From the NCBI GenBank assembly GCA_039654915.1, contig CM077597.1, forward strand, positions 80,354,001 through 80,418,000: a stretch of DNA of 64,000 nt, written 5' to 3'. Shown in pieces: positions 35,361-47,814 of the stretch (positions are counted from its first letter, which is position 1; every line of letters starts with the position of its first letter). The stretch comes from Aquilaria yunnanensis. Taxonomy: Eukaryota > Streptophyta > Magnoliopsida > Malvales > Thymelaeaceae. The notes under the pieces were generated by a model that saw only the letters and a program-made list of their open reading frames with translations, was not told the origin of the DNA and ran no database searches. Position numbers and translations under genes: made by a program.

Positions 35361-36829
35361 GTTATGGTTTCAACTATTCTACAATTGCCCTATTACTTCT
35401 TAAACCTACACTTACCCCCTGAATTATAAACTCCACGAATCCCTATTAAACCAGAAAAAAAAAAAAACAAATCCTAACTTTCACACTAGTATTCTCTAGT
35501 TAGAAATTCTAGCCATTAAACTTCCATATCTAACAAATATGCTCATATTCTTGACTAATTAATATGTTATTGCTTAACTTTAAAAATTGGAGGAAAAATA
35601 AACTTAATTAAAAAGAAATCAGAAGTCAATTTGGATATGGATGGATATGCATGAGGCAAAAAGGAAGATGAACATGATGTTCGACGGGTGCTGGAGAAGT
35701 AAGCAACCAACAAGCCACCAATGCAAAAGTATAGGTAAAGCAAGGAAAATGTCTAAAAATGATAGGCCATATTTGTGGGTCAGGTTTGTGTGCAGGTAGA
35801 AGTTGAAGAGGTTTCTAGGAGTCTCATTAAAGCAAAGTTCCTATAGTAGCATAAATGGAGGCAGCATGATTGTAAGGAAAAAAAGTGCAATCATCTTAGG
35901 GGTTTGATTTCAACTTTCCACCATTTGACAAATTGATCTAATTAGGGCAGCATGTCTTACTATTGCCTAATTGTTGTCATCATTCCTTGAAATTGCCAAT
36001 CGAGTGAAAAAAAATAGCATATTCTGTGAAGTCTACCATCCTCAAAGATTTATCACTAAGTCAGCCTTACTAGAGCTTCATTGCCGTTGTTATATGGTAA
36101 TGAGCTCGTCGATCACTGACCTAGTCCAACCCCAATCATGACTTGCACCATCATTGTTAATGTTGAGAAGGGAATGATCCTCATACTTAATAGGAATTTA
36201 ATTAGTTAAAAGTTAAAGTCATGTTTAGGGCCAAATTGAAGTATTAGAATTTCATCAAACAATGGATTGTAGGCAACCAAATCCCAACATTCTTTTGTTA
36301 GAGTAATTTTTCTTTGTTTGCTTTTTAAGTTGAGTCATGAAATTGGACAATTAGAGATGAGTGCTGTTATGTTATATGTAAAAGTTTATAGGTCATAGTT
36401 TTTAAATAAAGAAGGCAAGTGTAAAAGTTGGATGTTCCCATTTTTTTTGTTTAGTGGAGACTAACAGAGCTTACCATTTAGGGGGTAATTGTAGGTTTCT
36501 AAAAATAAAGAATTGGTTAAGCTAAAACTCCGGGATTTTGTGACTTTCCTTTCATATATATGTGTACATTTATTCTTTCATTCATAACAAGTAATGAATA
36601 CAAAAAAAAAATGCTATTGTAGAGACAATATTTAACAAGATCTGTAATCAGCTTTAAAGTTTGGATAATTTATAAAGGTCAAGTACACTCCAAATCTCCA
36701 AGTAATATTGATCATTGTAATGTTTTTTCCCAAATTACTAAGATAATTAAAGGTGAAATATCGAATTCCAAAATTTAAAATATTATTTGCAAGCAAATTC
36801 TCGGTGCATTATAATGGCTTATAAATGGA
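35361..36829. other. Intergenic AT-rich DNA
   Basis: No gene is seen. The right part could include the degraded downstream half of the adjacent gypsy element, but no motif is legible. Confidence 0.4.
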
Positions 36830-39475
36830 AAAATTGTCATTGTGGTAGCCATTGCTCCCTTCAAAGCAGAAAAAGCTTCCTTAGTTGCTTTAATCAACTT
36901 TAACTTTCCTTTCTTGAGTAACAAAGTCAAAGTTGGTTGATAGCCCTATATCCCTAGACAAAACGTCTGTTCTAGCTAGTTAAGCCTAAAAAACATCCTA
37001 ATTGTTTAATGTTTTGAGGCTTAGGCCATTCCAACATAGCATGTATTTTCATGGGGTCTGCAGCTACCCCCTGACATTCAATTATATGACATAGATATTG
37101 AAATTGACCATTAGCAAAATTGCATTTACTTCTCTTAACTCCCTTATAATAGATAGTACTGTTATCAAGTGTTGCAAATGATCAGACAAGGCACGACTGT
37201 AAATTAAAATATAATCAATGAACACAAGTAGAAATTTACTCAAAATAACACATCATTCATCATAACTTGAAAAAAGGTAGGCACATTGTTAAGCCCAAAG
37301 GGCATTACTAGAAATTTATAATGACCATCATGGGTTCTAAAAGCTGTTTTGTGCACATCCTTAGGTTTGACACAAATTTGATGGAAACCAGCCCTCAAGT
37401 TTAGTTAAGAAAAACATTTGGCACCATGAAGTTTAGCTAGTAACTCCTCAAACACGAGAATTAGATATTTCTTCTTAATGGTGTTGTGGTTTAAAAGTAT
37501 GTAATCAACACATAATTTCCATGTACAATCCTTTTCTATTACCAACATTATAGGTAAAGAGAATTCACTCTTGCTAGGTCTGATAACACCTACTACTAAC
37601 ATGCCTTTAATCATCTCTTTCTAAGTCACAGGGGAGGTATAGGATCTTACTTTCACAGGCCACATCCATCTTTCAAAGTAATAGTCTAATCATGCTCATA
37701 ATTAAGGGAGGCAAGCCTATTGGCTCCCGGAACAGAGTAGAGGATTACTCCAAAAGCCAATCAGTTGCTCTCGTCCTTGTTCTGTGACATAATGAATGTT
37801 ATATAGCTAACCTTCATCAATCTATATATAATCAACCCTAGCATGACAAAGGAAAATTATATTCCCTTTTCTTAGTAGCTGAGTTATTTTTGCATTATTA
37901 AGGTAGTATCATTTCCCTTGAGCAAAATAGGTTACCCTTGCAAAGTCAATTCCATCTCCATGATACCAAAGTTGAACTTGATGTTTCTCAAGGTTTGCAA
38001 CCACTGTAACCCCAACACAATGTCATAATTAGCCATTGGCACTATTTTTATATCTTATCCAAATTGGATATATTGCAAGGACCACTTCACTTTCTTACAG
38101 ATGTTGTGGTGTTTTTTAGTATGCCATTAACAACTTTGATCTGAGTAAGTTTAGTGGTCTCTATATGGCACTGAAGTCCTTTGGCAATCTAGGGATTTAT
38201 GAAATTATAGGTGCTCTCAGTGCCAATAAGAACTACCACATCCTGATTTTTCACCTTACTTAATTCCTTGGGAGTTTGGAAGCTAGTGGCCACACCATGA
38301 GGATTTTTGTACAAAGCATAGGTTGATATCACAGCCACTTCTGACAAATCACCTTGTCTTTATTCCTCTTATTGCTCCTCATCTAAGTCAGAGTCTAACA
38401 ATTTCACAAGAATGTATAGTTGTGGCCAATAACATTTATGGCCCACATGATACTTCTTTATCCACTAAAAGCACCCATCTTATCTCATTTCTCTTCCATT
38501 TCTTTGAATGTTAACTTCCTTACAATGCCACCCTTCACTATTTCCCTATGAGTATTTTTAGGGCTAGGGCTTGGCAGAGCTACTTATTTGGGTAAGGGCC
38601 CCAAAATTGAGTAAAGCTTACTTATATAAGCCTCTGCACTCGCCTTGACCTTCCTTGTTCAGGCATTAAATGTGATCTCCTGCAACTTGGCAATGTTTTG
38701 GGTCTGAAACAATGTTTGAGGATTAAACATCTTTACTATGGTTCAAACTCTTCCTTCAATCCACTAAGATAAAACACAATACCTTGCTTCTCACTCAACT
38801 GAACACAATTGCACAAGGCATCAAAACTATTTTGATAATTTGTGACACATCTTCATTGTTTCAAATTGATTAACCTAAATAAAGGGTTCTCACATGGTTC
38901 ATAATTGAACCTGGCCTTCAAGGCCTCAAGATATGATGGCCATGTAATCCCTCTAGGTTTGGCATCTATTATGAAGGCTTGGTATTATTGGATTTAGAAG
39001 GCAGCTCTTTCGAGGTGAACTATTACCTTATGGATCTTGTGAGCCTCAAGGGCCTCATCTGCCACTAGAAATAACAAGATGCGAAATTACCAATCCTTAA
39101 TTTCCTCCCCATCAAACTTAGGAAAATCTAACTTGGTGATTCATTTTTATGGCCAATATTCTCAGATATCATTGTATGCAACTTCTTCCTGTTTGTGAGC
39201 TTAATTAAGAGGATAAGGAGCTATGTTCGACCCCCTAACCTAGAGCTATAGTTGAGCTTCAAACATCCTCCTTGGATTTGCATTGCCTCTACTATTCTCA
39301 GATACTATCTCAGCATTACAATGGTTTTGCCAAGCTAACTAATCCATGGACTAATCCACCTTATCTGCCATCTAATCAAGCTTGGCCACTATAACTTGCT
39401 ATGATTCCTTCATCTCCTTGACGTTAGTACTTTGACACATCTTCATGGCCAGGATCACACTATGATACTAAATAA
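36830..39475 (-). mobile_element. Ty3/gypsy retrotransposon body, decayed
   Basis: In minus-strand order: a primer-site-like TTAGTATCATAGTGTGATCC near 39455-39475; a gag region with retrotrans_gag-like pieces at about 39150-38700 (LDFPKFDGEEIKDW, GITWPSYLEALKARF); a retropepsin relic near 38220 (VVVLIGTEST in place of a DTGST-type motif); and reverse transcriptase at 37614-37405 (GVIRPSKSEFSLPIMLV, CVDYILLNHNTIKKK, ELLAKLHGAKCFS). RT continues near 37300 ([15 protein letters not shown]) and the thumb near 36900-36860 (KATKEAFSALKGAM). Many stops and frameshifts. Integrase and clear LTRs were not found. Confidence 0.8.
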
Positions 39476-42400
39476 TAAGATCTCTAGTAAGATGGTGCAA
39501 ATAAGAAAATGAAGAAAGAACAAAAAATAAAGAAAAACGGGCAAAGAAAAAGAAAAGTTCAAAGATATGAGAGAGAAAAATGTTTTCCTTATCCAAAACA
39601 TGCCTCATGAACTTTGCATGCAGACTACAAATATCAGAATTACCCATCATTCTCTTACACACGTATGCATAAGGTCAGCCACAACCTAACTCACCAATAA
39701 TTAACATAATAATCTAACAACTAACAGACATTAAAATGCACTATACCCACTTAAATGTAGTGTTTAATATAACAAGTAAATAAAATAAAATAAAATAAAA
39801 AAGAAACAAATGCCATGCTATCATGTATTGAACATAGCATAGGTTTTTAACTTCAAAAATGAAAAAAAAAATGCTGTACTTTTAGGTTTAAAAAAATCTA
39901 AGGAATAGTAAAATATTCTTCCAAATAGGAGAAAGAAACTATAAGTTATGGCTAATCTCTGTGTGGTTTTGTGATTTTCCTAAGAACATGGTTTTAAGAG
40001 ACTCCTAATACCCAATAACTACATTTGGTGCACTAATTAATTTAAATGCATCATATCTTATTTAAGGAGGAAAGTCTTGTGATAAGCGGATTTTGTGACG
40101 ATCAAAGTAGTTGACTTTTTAGCAACTTTGACCGTCAATTTCTATCACCTCATGCCACTTTTCTCAGTATTTCTCGCTTTGTTCCTTCATTATGTAGGTT
40201 GTAGAAAATTGTTGATGTGTCGGAACCAAGCAAAATCAAATGGAGCAAAAGTTGGTCGTACACAGGTCAAAGCGAGAAGAAGCCTGTGGAGACCCATCAC
40301 CAAGCTGAAGATGTGTCACCAATGTTGAGAACAGTTTGCCTAATTTTTGCCATATTGGCGATGCGTCGTTAGGGTCGGAGGCGCCATCATTTTCCCTATT
40401 TTGGTGACATGATGCCAAGGTTTTTGCATCTTGGTGGTCCCTTACTTCATTTTTAATCCAAGCTCTCCATTGGCTAGAAGATTCTATCCATTAGGTTAGG
40501 TGAAGCATAAGACAAAGTTTTTTTGTAGATTTGGAAAAAAACTTCAAAAAAAGGGTTTTATTTTTTTATTCATCGACGATACTCTTCTTCTTATCTTCAC
40601 TTGGGAGCCACCATTGGAGACTAATGTAGGAGGTTGCTTAAAGGGCTAGAAAGCTTCTTCGAGACTAAGGATCATTTGGACTTTTAGGAGTTCCCTTTGG
40701 TTCTTTCTTTCCTTCCCGTTTCTTGTATTGGCTTATTTATATTTGGATTAAATTTTAGAAAGTTGTTGATGGGTATTTTGGGTATGGAGTAGTGTTATTG
40801 AACTCTCTAGGATGTAACCTAACTCTTGGTATTCAATGTTGTCTTGAGGTATTTTATGGAATTTGCCTTGTGTTGCTTCTCTTTTGAATTTCTCTTGTAT
40901 GTGTTTAATCATCTCATATATGTATCCCAATTATTTCTTTATTTTGAGAGGTGGAAATGAGTGGTGAAAATAGAGAAGGGCATGGTGGGTGAGCTAGATT
41001 AAAAATAATCAAAACACTCATTAGGTGTAATAAAAGCGTTAGATCTTAATCCACCTTATTGTTATTTGTGTGCATGAAAAATTTTCACAATTAGAGTATA
41101 GATAAGCATGCTTTTGACTTGAAAAATTGGGGTATTGATTCTAGAATCCCTCCACCACACTAAGTTGCAAAATTTATTGTACTTCACTTTAGCTTAGGTA
41201 GTAAGGTTAATGGGTTTATCCCAAGGAGTAACTTAGTTATCAAGTAAGACCAATTTAAGTTAGTGTAGCTAGAGTAGTGACCATTAATTTCTCTCCTAGC
41301 ACTTAGTTTAAATCTTTACATTTTTTCTTTCTCACATACCAACCAAAAACAATCTGCTACAGCCCTCCCAACGGGAAACTCAGTTGAGAGAGGTAAATTA
41401 ATTAAATTTATAGATTGAAACCTTATCTCAAGTTTACATAGCAAGAATAATGAATTTTACCAAAGTTCACTAAGTTCCAAGAAGGTTTAGGCACTAAATG
41501 AGGTTTGAGAAAAAAAATGGTAATTTTGCATCCCGAATAGTCGGAGTGGGTCCTGAGTGTTAAAAATGAGATTTTATAATGTAACTTTTAACTTTAACCT
41601 AAACATAGTTGAAATAAACAAGAATTGACCAAGAATGACTAAGGTTACCAAAAGAATAGGGTTTAAGTGTTCCATGCCTAATACTTTGGTGGCTTAGGTT
41701 TTAAACTTGGGTTATAAGATAGTAAAGTGGGGGATGGCTTCCATAACCGGAGTTCATCCTTCACACCATCATTTTTTCATCCATTTGAGCCAAAAATCAA
41801 GAGTTTTTAGTGAAAAGAGAAGCCACCATAAGTATATAAGTCATTGGAAGCTTATTTCAAGCATAAAATCATGGTTTTGAAGCTTGAAAGCATGTTTCCT
41901 CCCACCCCCTATTTTTTATACGAGGTAATCAATGTGTTCTTAATTGATTTCATGTTTATTAGTTGATTCAGAGCTTGGATTTTAGTTAGAAGTTAGTAAC
42001 TTGATGTTTTATGCCCATATTTGCTTGAAATTTAGGTTGGAATTTGTAGAACTTGATTGGTGTGAAAAAGTTGCATAATTCTTACTTTTTACTTAAAGTT
42101 GAGGTAAGGGATTAAGTGTTTCAAATTTGATTTATGCTATTTGAGTGTTGATGTTTGATGAAATCAAGTAATTTCATAAATAGCATTGATTATGGGCAAG
42201 TGTGTTTATGGTGAACTAGGCTTAGAATTGTGGATTGTGTGATGTTTTGATGCATCATAGGAAGTGTCTGATGGTGTATTTATGGCCTATTTAAGTTGTT
42301 TTACATGTTTATGTTAAGTTTAGGCGTCTATTGTATGCCTTAAACTCATAAGAAACCTTTAAAAAGGCTTAGGAATGTGTTTTTGAGGTTCAGGACATAA

Positions 42401-42719
42401 GGTCCTGGCACCTAGGTGCCACCCAATGCCTCAATGCCCAATGCGCATTTTTTGCTCTGCAGAATAGAGTGCTCCTGGCGCCTAAGCCCCAGAGACACCC
42501 CTCCTGGCACCTAGGCCTCAAAGGCATTTTCAGCAAATTTTAACTTTTTCAAATGAAATCCAGGGGAGGGCAGGGATGGTTCTAAGGGTGCCTAAGGGTT
42601 GTAATAGTACAATGACACTCTAGAACATCCAAAAACTCTCTCATGATCTAAGGGTTTTCTCAGAGTTTTGTAAATGGTAAATGCACTTTATGAGAAAACT
42701 AGTTATTTGGCCACAATAA
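39476..42719. other. Non-coding DNA, possibly LTR or leader of the gypsy element
   Basis: No gene. The stretch beyond the gypsy primer-site-like sequence would be its 5' LTR, but a paired LTR was not found. There is a short (TAAAA)n run near 39779-39810. 42395-42535 has repeated CCTGGCACCTAGGTGCC-like, partly palindromic units. Nothing else is interpretable. Confidence 0.4.
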
Positions 42720-42990
42720 TACACCATTAGATGAGGTGGAAGGTTTAGCACCATTGAGACCTTAGTTGTGCCTTTGGGTTCAATATCTTAATTAGGAAAC
42801 CTTAGTACACCTAGTGATAAGGTGGAAGGTTTAGCACCATTGAGACCTGAGTTGTGCCTTCGGGTTCAAGGTCTTGATGAAGAAACCTTAGTACACCTAG
42901 TGATAAGGTGGAAGGTTTAGCACTATTAAAACCTTAGTTGTATTTTTGACTTCAAGGTCTTGATGAGGCAACCTTAGTACACCTAGCACG
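42720..42990. repeat. Tandem repeat, three units of about 85 bp
   Basis: Three successive copies of a unit reading GGTGGAAGGTTTAGCACCATT, then CCTTAGTTGTGCC, GGTTCAAG, and ACCTTAGTACACCTAG. They are about 85-90% alike by eye, the third most diverged. They lie in otherwise unclassified repetitive-looking DNA. Confidence 0.75.
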
Positions 42991-44399
42991 TTCTTCTAGA
43001 CCTAAGAACTTTCAGTCCAACCATAGTGCCCCTGTACAACATAAGGGAGATTCAACTAGTGGATAATTTCACTAGTTAGGCTAGTAAGCAATGCTTGCTA
43101 ATAGACAAGGCTTTATCTTGTAGTTCAAGGACTAGGTAAAGGACAAGTCCCAAGGGACTGAAACTTATGCGCATTAAGTTTAGCCTCACGCAGTACGAAC
43201 TCATAGCAGATTACATATGATTATATATGTGTTGTCCTTAGTATCCTTTCTTGCAGGTGAAGACCTTTACTGAGAATTACAATTCTCACTCCTTAGTTTA
43301 TGTTGTGCAGATTTTGACGGTGTTAGACCCGATAACCACTGAGGGTTGTCGTGGTAGTTTCCTTTTGCAGGTACTTAGCTTTGAGAATCTTTATGATTCT
43401 AGTTTTATTAGCTACTTGTTGGTAAAGCAGCAGTACTAACTATAGTATTTCTTGGCCACAGTGGCTAGTTGAGCACGTGGAGGACTTTTTTAGGCTCGCC
43501 ACCAGGATTGCATCTAAGATGGGAGTTAGATAAAAAGATCTCAGTAGGACAGCCTTGTATATATTGTATGCACTAGTTGCCTCTTATGTTTATGAATGGA
43601 GTCCTCGACTCTGGGGTTGCTCTTAGGTGAGGGCATTAGTCTACTTTATGTATGAATGCTCCCACACAGTTGTTATGTGTAGTAAATTCATATCAATGTT
43701 GATTTTGTATGCTTTGACTTTTTTAACTTGTTTTCTATGAAAATACTTGGCCAAGTGAATGTTCTTATGATTTCCTTTAGCTTACGTCAAAGCACAAAGA
43801 GCATGCATCCTGCATATTCTAGGTTAATCAACTAGTATCACGGAGTTTTAATCTGCACACATATATAACTAGCCAATTGCAACCACTATGAAACTTGTCC
43901 TCACAAGCTTCCTGGGCAGAGCTGAGGGTGGCCATGTCACAATCAACATATACTCTCATTTAAGTAGTTAGGGCTTGTTATTCATCATGATTTTGCGTTC
44001 TATCTCTTGGGATAATACCCTTGCTCACCATTAGTACACAACATTACTGTACACTTGCGAGTAAATATGAGTTACAAATTTAAAACTCTCATGTTTCACA
44101 ACATCTTGTAAATTTTGTTTCTTCACATGGCCCAAACAAGAAATCTCCCTTTAAAAAATGATGAACTCTTTAAATTCCACTTTTCAAATGCTTAATAATT
44201 AATGTACCTTAGGAATTATTAACAAGATACCACACTACACATAAAAATTTTAGTGGACAAAATCTATAAATTTTATTTTATTTTTATAACAAGAGTTAGA
44301 ATGACACTTAGAAAAACTAGAGAGTGAAATGTGCTACACAAAACCTTAGAATGTTTAAACTAGAACCGTAATTTATATATTATTTATTTATTTATTTAT
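42991..44399. other. Intergenic DNA, unclassified
   Basis: No supported gene. The frame at 43251-43439 (+) has no motif. 43440-43690 looks like retrotransposon non-coding DNA but cannot be assigned. Confidence 0.35.
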
Positions 44400-44545
44400 T
44401 TTTGTACTCAGAATCTCTACATTAACTTGATATGAGAAGAGAGCAAATGAGGGAAGGGGATTTGAATCCGTGACTAACAGATAGGGGAGCCATAGATCCT
44501 TACACTTGTCAGTTAATCTGACAGTGCAGCTCTCAATTTTGTCTG
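44400..44545 (-). mobile_element. SINE-like copy (same family as 63190-63345)
   Basis: On the minus strand: GATTAACTGACAAGTGTAAGG (A-box side), then CACGGATTCAAATCCCC (B box), then a C/T-rich tract, then ATTCTGAGT. The same order and wording recur at 63345-63190. An (ATAA)n run follows, a common SINE tail. Confidence 0.5.
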
Positions 44546-44621
44546 TTAGAACTTAATGGTTTCTAAAAACAGCGTAGACGGTCGATGTAAGAGACGCGTT
44601 ACTGGCTGTCTAGACGACGTA

Positions 44622-44780
44622 GGCCCTGTTTGGCATTAGCGTCAGCGATTAGCGTTAGAGTTTCGAAAAAACTATCCAAGGGTAGCTTTTAGCTTTTAGC
44701 TTCAGCGTTTTCATCTCAATCGTTAAATAATTTATCCAAAACTCTAACGCTGATGACAAAAGCTATTCCCAAACGGGGCC
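44622..44780. mobile_element. Tourist-like MITE (PIF/Harbinger type)
   Basis: A 159-bp element with inverted ends GGCCCTGTTTGG and, inverted, GGCCCCGTTTGG, continuing inwards with TTAGCGTTAGAGTTT versus its inverse AAACTCTAACGCT. It is flanked by GTA (44619-44621 and 44781-44783). Ends of this wording with a 3-bp target duplication are typical of Tourist-like MITEs, although the usual duplication is TTA or TAA. No coding capacity. Confidence 0.75.
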
Positions 44781-45163
44781 GTAGACGTTACACCTCCAAG
44801 CAAATAGTCGACGAAGTCACGGTTGTCATAGATTTTTCGGATCATCCTTTTTTCTGACATTATTCCTCTGCCCTTTTGGGACATGAAAGCAAGAAACTTG
44901 GATGAATATTTCAAGACACAAAAGTTACAACAACTCAAACATTCAAATTTCAGAATTCTCAGGTTCCTATGATTCAAAGCAAAGCCCTACTGAGGATGTT
45001 ACAAGTTACAACAAAAAACGGTTCCATATTCACAGAAACTTCCCCAAAGTTCTTATTTTTCTAAGCTCTTATCAATGTCAGCTCAAATGCTCAATCCAAA
45101 GCCTCAGGCAGATGGAAAGCCATGAAAAAAAAGCATTACTTGACCAAGAGCTTCCTCACATTT

Positions 45164-46702
45164 CTAGGCCATGGCCTCTAAGTGCTCCTTGAAAATCTTT
45201 AACATGTCAGAAAATGTAACAATGCCAACCAAGCTCGAATCTTCCTCCACAACCCACACATAGCTCACTCTATGTGTAATTGCCTGAATCATCACCGCCA
45301 CAAGTGAGCTCTTTGGATTGCAGACTATTGCTTCTGCCCTCCTCATCATTCTTGCTGAATAGCTCATTGACCTGCTATACCTCCCGGTGCGTGGCAACGG
45401 TGAGACTGGTGACAGTGCTGATTCTTCATCAGATGAGGAAGTGAGTGAGCCTGCTGAGTTCATGGACATTGCGAAATGTTCTAGGACTCCAGTGAGTCCT
45501 CTCTCTTTCAGCCTCGCCATCACCACCCGGATGAGGTCCTCAGGAGGGCCACCACAGTCAATGTAGGCCATCAAATCACCCGAGGAGAGGGTGGTGATGG
45601 CAGCTGCCACTGTCTCATCGCAGCACGCGAGGGTGGAAGGGGAGATCTCCCCTATCAAAGCCCCATCACCATCAACCACGGCCACTGAGGTCTGATTGGC
45701 GAGGGCGCAGGAGATGGCCCCCAAGGCAGCAGAGGCAGGGGAATGGTAGTCCACAGCAGAGACAGTGGTAGTGATAATGCCAAGTGCATCAATGGAGAGT
45801 GCGGGGATTGGGGAGAAGAGGCCAATGGAACCGAGTAGGAACCGGATCACATCTTCTAGAGTCAGCCAGCAGAATTCACGGTTCTTGTGGATTGTGATTG
45901 TTGGAGAACATTTCTGAAGCACTTTCCTCTTGGTGCTGATCTTTGTCTTGATTGGAACAACCAAGTTTTGAGCTCCATGAAGTAGGAGATCTATTGCTTC
46001 CAACAAGCTGATCAAACCCCAGAAACAGTGTTCGGATCAAAACCCAAATCAATCCAAACTGTAACCAAAATTAAATCACCACTAAACTAGTCCAAGTTGT
46101 AGCCCTACGAAGCCAATTAGGTTATCAAACACTTTAACAGATATCAAAATTCTAAAGAACCAAGGGCTTAATCGGAATCGGACCATGGATAAGGAGTAAC
46201 CAAGTTCCAATTTGAAGATTTCAAGCAGAACCCAGAAAAAGTAGCATTAAAAAAGGTGAAAAATCACAGAAACACCGAAATTCAGCAGATAATTCATAGA
46301 GAAAAGAACCAAAGAAAGCCCCATAAACCATTACCTGCAAGAGGGATCGACGTGAACAATACGGCCAGAAATCCGAGGAAGAATCACGGAGACGGGTTTC
46401 CTCATAGCAGAAGAAGGCGAGACGAGATTTTCTTCCTTGCAAAGATAGCAAATCACGTCGACCATGGAGATTTTCCCAACGCATTTACAGCAATCGCCAT
46501 TGCTGCTGTCACCGTCCTCCTCGTCGTTGAAGGAAGCAGCTTTGGCCCCGTGGTTGCAGCTCCAGACGCTGACGAAGCTCTCAGCGGAATCTTTCAGGAC
46601 AGAGAGGGCATCAGCAACGGTGGCCACCGCGGACAGGGACTTCAGGGCCGGCTTTCCGAGACAGAGGTCGGATACCTCATGTGCAAGTAAGCTCACTGCC
46701 AT
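45164..46702 (-). CDS. CBS-domain protein, CBSX5/CBSX6-like, two exons
   Basis: Exon 1 is 46335-46702 and exon 2 is 45164-46007, joined across a 327-bp GT-AG intron with matching phase, giving about 403 aa. The start is taken at MAVSLLAHEVSDLCLGKPAL, which matches how the family begins; an in-frame ATG 141 bp further upstream would add a low-complexity Ser/Pro leader. The protein contains two pairs of CBS-type motifs: KISMVDVICYLC and the last block of exon 1; FCWLTLEDVIRFLL; TSVAVVDGDGALIGEISPSTL; and C-terminal VWVVEEDSSLVGIVTFSDML. CBS pairs bind adenosine-type ligands and sense energy or redox state; CBSX proteins of this subgroup are poorly characterised. No transit peptide is evident. 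The intact frame suggests a working gene. Confidence 0.92.
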
Positions 46703-46863
46703 GCAAGAATGAACCGAAAGGTTTTGATTTTGGAGAGAAAGTAGGGGAATTTTAGTTGGCTTTTCGCTCGCAGAAAATGAACTGTTGTTCTTTTCTCTTT
46801 TCTGCGGCCGTGGTGGCGACGGCGATGGCGATGCGTGAGACACAGGGGAGACGGAGGGGTCCT

Positions 46864-46871
46864 ATTTATAA
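46864..46871 (-). promoter_or_regulatory. TATA box of the CBS-domain gene
   Basis: The minus strand reads TATAAATA followed by GGACCCCTCCG, 162 bp before the chosen ATG (46702). The spacing leaves room for a 5' UTR of about 130 bp and supports transcription of this gene. Confidence 0.7.
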
Positions 46872-47814
46872 TGATATAAAGGTCTGAAAAAGTTGTAGGG
46901 CAAAAACGGGAGGTACAGTCGGATGTACAAAAGAAGGAAGTGGGGGCACATGTGAATTATTTAGCTACTTTATGTGGATCCAATCTGAATTTTTTAGGCA
47001 AGTTCAAGAAAAAAAGAAAAAAGAAAAAAGTTTGACTACATTTATTTCTTGAAATTTGACTTAGGTTACATTTTTTTATTCTATCTGAGGTTCCTTAACT
47101 CATTTTTGTATCTTAAATTGACACCCTAACTTACAAATGTCTTATTTAAGTCTCTTATCTTATATTATGTATTTAATTGAGTCATTTCTGTCAATTAGAA
47201 AATTAAATTGGATAAAAATTGCTTATATAACATTAATTAAGACTAAAATAATCTTAAAAATAATAGTTCTAATCTTTTAATTTTTTCAATTAATAATTCT
47301 AAATATAAACTTCTAAATCTACTGTTTACAGCCCTAATCTCATCCAATAAACAACTAACAACTTCTAAACTTAAATTTTTCAACTACTTACTGTCCACCA
47401 AGAAACAACTTAACCACCAAGCAAAATCAGATGAACAACCAAATTAGATTAACAACAAAATCAGATGAATAAGAAATAATAAACAAATCAGATGAACAGA
47501 ATCAATGGAGAAAATATGTGAACTGTTCACACCAAAGCTACCAATATGCATCCAAAAACATAAAAGAAAATGAAGAAAATGTGTATGGTGAAAGGATATT
47601 CTATAGTATAATGAAAGAGAAATGTCTGTATCTTTGGAATGTGGAAAGCACCGAGGCAACCTTAAATGGCATTGGAAAAGTAAGAGAGGTATAAGTGGAA
47701 CTCATGACCTTTATTTTCCCTTTATTGTCCCTATACCACATTTTTTTAAAAATTTTCTACTGTAATTTCAAAAATATTCTTAGTCAAATTGATTAGTTAT
47801 CAAGAAGAAAAACC
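46872..47814. other. Upstream region of the CBS-domain gene, AT-rich
   Basis: No gene is seen. Simple AT-rich sequence; the minus-strand frame at 47444-47659 has no motif. Confidence 0.45.

Noticed and set aside
37405..37614. Considered as a stand-alone gene
   Set aside because: It is the Ty3/gypsy reverse transcriptase fragment, with matching broken pieces on both sides.
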